Source: Campylobacter peloridis LMG 23910
GTDB lineage: Bacteria; Campylobacterota; Campylobacteria; Campylobacterales; Campylobacteraceae
DNA length: 64,000 nt
Direction: 5' to 3'
NCBI RefSeq assembly: GCF_000816785.1
Contig: NZ_CP007766.1
Coordinates: forward strand, 930,001-994,000
In this document: piece after piece, positions 60,846 through 64,000 of the stretch
How positions within the stretch are numbered: position 1 is the stretch's first letter
Layout: each line of letters begins with the position of its first letter
The notes under the pieces: generated by a model
Told to the model about the DNA's origin: nothing
Database searches by the model: none
What the model saw: only the letters and a program-made list of their open reading frames with translations
Program-made: the position numbers and the translations under genes

Positions 60846-61178
60846 ATGTCTATTTATAAAGAATGTGAAGTTTGTAAAACAAAAATCAATAAATTACAAA
60901 ATATTTGGAATATATTCTCAGGCAAATTAGAAATAAAATGTAAAAATTGTAAAAATAAATATGGTGTTTCTAATAAAGTTATAGATTGGGTGTATAGTAT
61001 TTTTTGTGAAAACTTATTACTCTTTCCACCAATTGTATTTTTAAATTTCATATATTTAGGTAGATATTTTTCAAAATATGGATTATTTGAAATGATATGT
61101 TATTTATCAATAATCATTCTTTTTAGTAGAAAACTAATAAATATTGTTTTACTTCTTCTTTGCAAATTAAAAGGCTAG
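60846..61178 (+). CDS. Zinc-ribbon membrane protein, family D (copy 3)
   Basis: A 110-residue protein with Cys7/Cys10 and Cys32/Cys35 and two membrane segments (about 52-72 and 80-105). It is close to copy 2 in the ribbon, with a distinct first membrane segment ('LLLFPPIVFLNFIYLG'). Its matching effector is not adjacent: an exported protein gene (61182) has taken that place. Confidence 0.66.
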   Translation: MSIYKECEVCKTKINKLQNIWNIFSGKLEIKCKNCKNKYGVSNKVIDWVYSIFCENLLLFPPIVFLNFIYLGRYFSKYGLFEMICYLSIIILFSRKLINIVLLLLCKLKG

Positions 61179-61181
61179 AAA

Positions 61182-62258
61182 ATGAGAGATAAAATTTTAA
61201 AAAGGGTATTAAAATTATGTTTTTTTACATTTTTTATTTACAACACCGCTTATGCTTTGTGTACTGATGAGTTGAGCGATGAGGATTTAAAATTTATACA
61301 AAATACAAATTTAAATCAAGTTAATTTTAAATGTAATATAAACAATCAGACATACTATTACAACAATCTTACTCGAAAAGAATATTTACAAAACTTAGAA
61401 GAACTTAAGGCGATTTATTTTAATCTGAACAAAGAAGAATTAAAAACACTAAGCTATGTCATCTATCTTAATGAAGCACTTTTTTATCTAAAACTTGATT
61501 TGAATTTTTTAAAAATTTTTTTTTCTGTACAAAAAAACGATATTTCAAACCTTGAAAACTTAAGAAAATCTCATTATAAGCAAATAGAAAATATCCTAAC
61601 ATTAAATCAGAAAAAAGAATTACAAAACTTTTTTGTTTTAGCAGATCAAATTTTACATAAAAACGAAATTGCAAAAGATTATATTGATATTTCTTCCAAT
61701 CTTATAGAGCAAAGCAAACTAGAAAATAAAGAAATTTTAAAGTATATTGAAAATTCAAATAAAGATATCTTCTCTCTTAAAAATATCAATCAATTAATCT
61801 TTCTTTATAATACAAATTTACTTATAAATGAAGCTAAAAATTATCCACAAAGATTAGCTCTTGCTTATGATAAAAATGAAGCATTAAAACTTTTAGAAAC
61901 ACTTTTAAAAACAATGAATAAAATTTCAAATAAAGAAGATAAACTCGTGCTTTTGCAAAATGCTTTAATTACTTACGATAAAGCAATATCAAGCTTAAAT
62001 ATTGATTTACCATTGAATGAACAAAAATATAAAAAAATAATCAAAAGAAAAGAATATATTATTTTAATGGGACGATTTTTTCAAAGCGATGCGTTTACTT
62101 ATTTTAACACCAATCTAAAAAGAAAATTTGATTTTAAAGATGATTTTATTCAAATTTTTCCAAAAAGAACGAGTGAAATTTTAAAACTCATTGCAATTTA
62201 CAATCAAACAAAAAAAACTTTAATGCTTACAAAAGAAGCTTTAAAATATAAGGAATAA
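61182..62258 (+). CDS. Exported (periplasmic) protein, immunity candidate F
   Basis: A 358-residue protein with a Sec signal peptide: basic 'MRDKILKRVLKL', hydrophobic 'CFFTFFIYNTAYA', probable cleavage after 'AYA'. The mature part is helical and Lys/Asn-rich. Its first four codons equal those of the 52068 effector, so the recombination joint lies at the start codon. It sits two bases before the 62261 effector, the position held by antidotes elsewhere in this array. A soluble periplasmic antidote would fit a toxin acting in the periplasm. No family recognised. Confidence 0.65.
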   Translation: MRDKILKRVLKLCFFTFFIYNTAYALCTDELSDEDLKFIQNTNLNQVNFKCNINNQTYYYNNLTRKEYLQNLEELKAIYFNLNKEELKTLSYVIYLNEALFYLKLDLNFLKIFFSVQKNDISNLENLRKSHYKQIENILTLNQKKELQNFFVLADQILHKNEIAKDYIDISSNLIEQSKLENKEILKYIENSNKDIFSLKNINQLIFLYNTNLLINEAKNYPQRLALAYDKNEALKLLETLLKTMNKISNKEDKLVLLQNALITYDKAISSLNIDLPLNEQKYKKIIKRKEYIILMGRFFQSDAFTYFNTNLKRKFDFKDDFIQIFPKRTSEILKLIAIYNQTKKTLMLTKEALKYKE

Positions 62259-62260
62259 AT

Positions 62261-64000
62261 ATGTCAGATAAAGATGACTTAATAATACCCGAAGAGATTA
62301 GACAAGCTTGGAATGAAATAGAACCTATTTTAGATTATGGAAATACTATTTTAGAAACTTTCAATTCTTGCGGATTAATTTGCAAAAAAATTCCTATTAC
62401 TGGCGATATTATCAATTTTATTTTGGTTTGGGATGAAGAAAAAAGCGTAAGCAAAGCTATAGCTAATTTAGGAATAGATAGAATGGCTGATTTAACAATT
62501 ATCATCTCCACCATTATGGATTTAGGAATGACACTTGATAACATAAAAAATATTGAAAACTCTAGAGAAGAAGCAAAAAAATTTACTTTTAATTTAATTG
62601 ACTCCTTTACAAGTAATAAAACTTACAAATCCACCGCCTACTCTCTCTACCCCTACTACAAAAACATACAAAATTCCTTTACTCCTTTATGTTCTATAGA
62701 TGATAAAAATAGTAATTTGTTAAAAGAATTTAATTTTGATAGTTTTTCTTGTAATTTTTACAATAATAATATTTTCAATCAAAGTCTTAAATATTTAGAT
62801 AATATACAAGATGAAAAAGAATATATCAATGAGTATAAAATATTTTTAGAAAATCTTAATCACTTTAATCAAGAATATAATAATTATAAACTTATGTCTA
62901 TACAAGTAATCAATAATTTAAAAATAGCCTATATACAAAAACTATCTTTAGAAGATATCAACAACATTAACATCGATTCAAAACCCTATTTATTAAAAGC
63001 TTTATATTTTTGTGAAGATTATGTTTTATATGATAAAGATAAGCAAGCTTTATTTGATGAAAACACAATAAAAGAATTAGAATTTAACTCTAGTTTTTAT
63101 ACTATCTTTATCTCTCATAAAAACAAACTAAATGATACTTACTTAAATGCAAGAAAAGAACTTTATAAAAGTATTGATGAGTTTAAAAGACTTGGTTTTA
63201 AAGATTTAGAAAATGCTTATCAAACTTATATGAGCTCTTTTATTATCAATGAAGAATTAAATAACATAGATAAAACAATCAATAAAAATGAAAATAAAGA
63301 AATAAATAAAAACTTAAATCAAGATGAAAATTCAAATCAAGAAAACAATACAAAAGAAAATACAAGCACTATAATAAAAAACACAAATTTTAACAATGAA
63401 ACTTCTTTAAAAACAAAACAAAGAAATACCATTGCAGAAGATACAAAAGAAGATTTTAATCTTATATCTTATCACCTTAAAAATCTAAGCCACTTCATCT
63501 TAGAAAACAAAGATAAAAATAAAAAGCTTATATTTTTTGACAATGCTTCATCTATGTCAAATCTTTTACATCTTTATGAGAACAATTGTGATATATTTGT
63601 TAAAGATGAGTCATTAATCGATATAGCTTTATTAGAACAAAACTATAATCTAGATTTTAATAAACTAAAAACAAGAGTATTTTTTTATGAAAAACTTCTT
63701 TTAGGCGCAAAGGAAGATGAAATTTTTTCTTTCAATGATGAAAAAATAAATTATTATCTTAAATATGATGAGAATAATTTATATGCTTTCAAAGATTTAA
63801 ACATTACTTATGATTATTATCATTGTAAGATTAAAAACTATGTTTTAGCTAAAAATAGTTTAAATATAAAATTAGAACCTAAAAAGATAAGCAAGCGCTA
63901 TGCTTATGATGATTTAAACCATCAAGATCTAAATTTAACCCACAATAACACTAGCATTATAAACAACACTGCTACTTCAAATTACATCAGCCTTATCATA
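62261..64000 (+). CDS. MSDKDD-type effector, 3' end outside window
   Basis: The frame is open from the ATG at 62261 (AAGGA seven bases before) to the window end, 580 codons. Residues 1-125 are unique ('MSDKDDLIIPEEIRQAW', hydrophobic 'ADLTIIISTIMDLGMTL'). From 'SLYPYYKNIQNSFTPL' it follows 39071: the 'DINNINI' block, Asn/Lys-rich linker, 'FFDNASSMSNLLHLYENNC' and the start of the carboxypeptidase-regulatory-like fold. Whether it keeps the Tlde1-like and peptidase ends cannot be seen. Confidence 0.72.
   Translation, partial: MSDKDDLIIPEEIRQAWNEIEPILDYGNTILETFNSCGLICKKIPITGDIINFILVWDEEKSVSKAIANLGIDRMADLTIIISTIMDLGMTLDNIKNIENSREEAKKFTFNLIDSFTSNKTYKSTAYSLYPYYKNIQNSFTPLCSIDDKNSNLLKEFNFDSFSCNFYNNNIFNQSLKYLDNIQDEKEYINEYKIFLENLNHFNQEYNNYKLMSIQVINNLKIAYIQKLSLEDINNINIDSKPYLLKALYFCEDYVLYDKDKQALFDENTIKELEFNSSFYTIFISHKNKLNDTYLNARKELYKSIDEFKRLGFKDLENAYQTYMSSFIINEELNNIDKTINKNENKEINKNLNQDENSNQENNTKENTSTIIKNTNFNNETSLKTKQRNTIAEDTKEDFNLISYHLKNLSHFILENKDKNKKLIFFDNASSMSNLLHLYENNCDIFVKDESLIDIALLEQNYNLDFNKLKTRVFFYEKLLLGAKEDEIFSFNDEKINYYLKYDENNLYAFKDLNITYDYYHCKIKNYVLAKNSLNIKLEPKKISKRYAYDDLNHQDLNLTHNNTSIINNTATSNYISLII

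Noticed and set aside
34544-64000. Repeated blocks as a CRISPR-like array or rearrangement cassette with a dedicated recombinase
   Set aside because: Repeats are long coding modules without regular spacers, and no integrase, transposase or inverted terminal repeats were found in the window.

Overview
The window is a strongly AT-rich stretch in which every convincing gene reads on the plus strand. Genes are tightly packed, often overlapping by 1 to 14 bases, with AAGGA-type ribosome binding sites, TATAAT boxes and A/T-ending codons. Together with the gene content this suggests a Campylobacter-like epsilonproteobacterium (Campylobacterota); the genus is an inference. The window is one accessory island of type VI secretion (T6SS) cargo: two VgrG spike genes, seven PAAR-like effectors, nuclease effectors with ankyrin-repeat partners, many immunity genes, and a large second array of immunity/effector pairs. 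No rRNA, tRNA, CRISPR array, transposase or replication origin was seen, and no stretch over 300 bases lacks a gene or gene remnant.

Region A (1 to about 34,400) follows the classic polymorphic-toxin plan. One nearly invariant N-terminal PAAR-like domain of about 155 residues is joined to five different C-terminal toxins: an Ntox35-like domain (1196), an AHH nuclease (2462), a PoNe-type PD-(D/E)XK DNase in three copies (4514, 18470, 29342), another PD-(D/E)XK nuclease (16928) and an Ntox24-like domain (27367). Each is followed by its immunity gene (Imm11-like, PoNi, Imm70-like or unknown). Between these lie two vgrG operons (6241-9700 and 31069-34396) and a third whose vgrG was deleted down to a chimeric stub (20535-21014). 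Ankyrin/restriction-fold nuclease modules sit at 9771-13307 and 21068-26679. An AAA ATPase plus DUF4276 pair (13938-15688) that looks like a phage-defence cassette lies between 24-base direct repeats. The region was built by repeated segmental duplication. The clearest case is a copy of about 4.86 kb (3884-8743 and 28711-33571), and junction scars carry tails of neighbouring genes.

Region B (34,544 to the window end) has the opposite polarity and is the most unusual part. The immunity candidates are small membrane-anchored or exported proteins that lie UPSTREAM of, and usually overlap, the effector gene. The effectors vary at the N-terminus, where hydrophobic pore-like segments occur, and share middle and C-terminal blocks. 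Four immunity families were distinguished here: A (MKKPFYKLKRFYIPCI...), B (MKKPFYKLKRFYIPCG...), C (MLKISKR...) and D (a four-cysteine zinc-ribbon membrane protein). A fifth, exported candidate (F) lies at 61182. Each precedes its own effector type: A before MNANENN proteins, C before MNE(I/E) proteins, D before MSNNKN or MRDKGL proteins, F before the MSDKDD protein. Where the effector has been lost, the immunity gene survives with a 13- to 36-codon stub of the effector start. One effector (44841-48686, 1281 residues) is full length and ends in a HEFRH metallopeptidase motif. The others are cut at recurrent junctions.

Working model (inference): the two VgrG/PAAR sets supply spike tips, and the PAAR-fused and ankyrin-linked nucleases are cytoplasm-acting cargo neutralised by soluble immunity proteins. 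The region B effectors are probably membrane- or envelope-acting toxins neutralised at the inner membrane or in the periplasm. The array accumulates orphan immunity genes through homologous recombination between the shared blocks.
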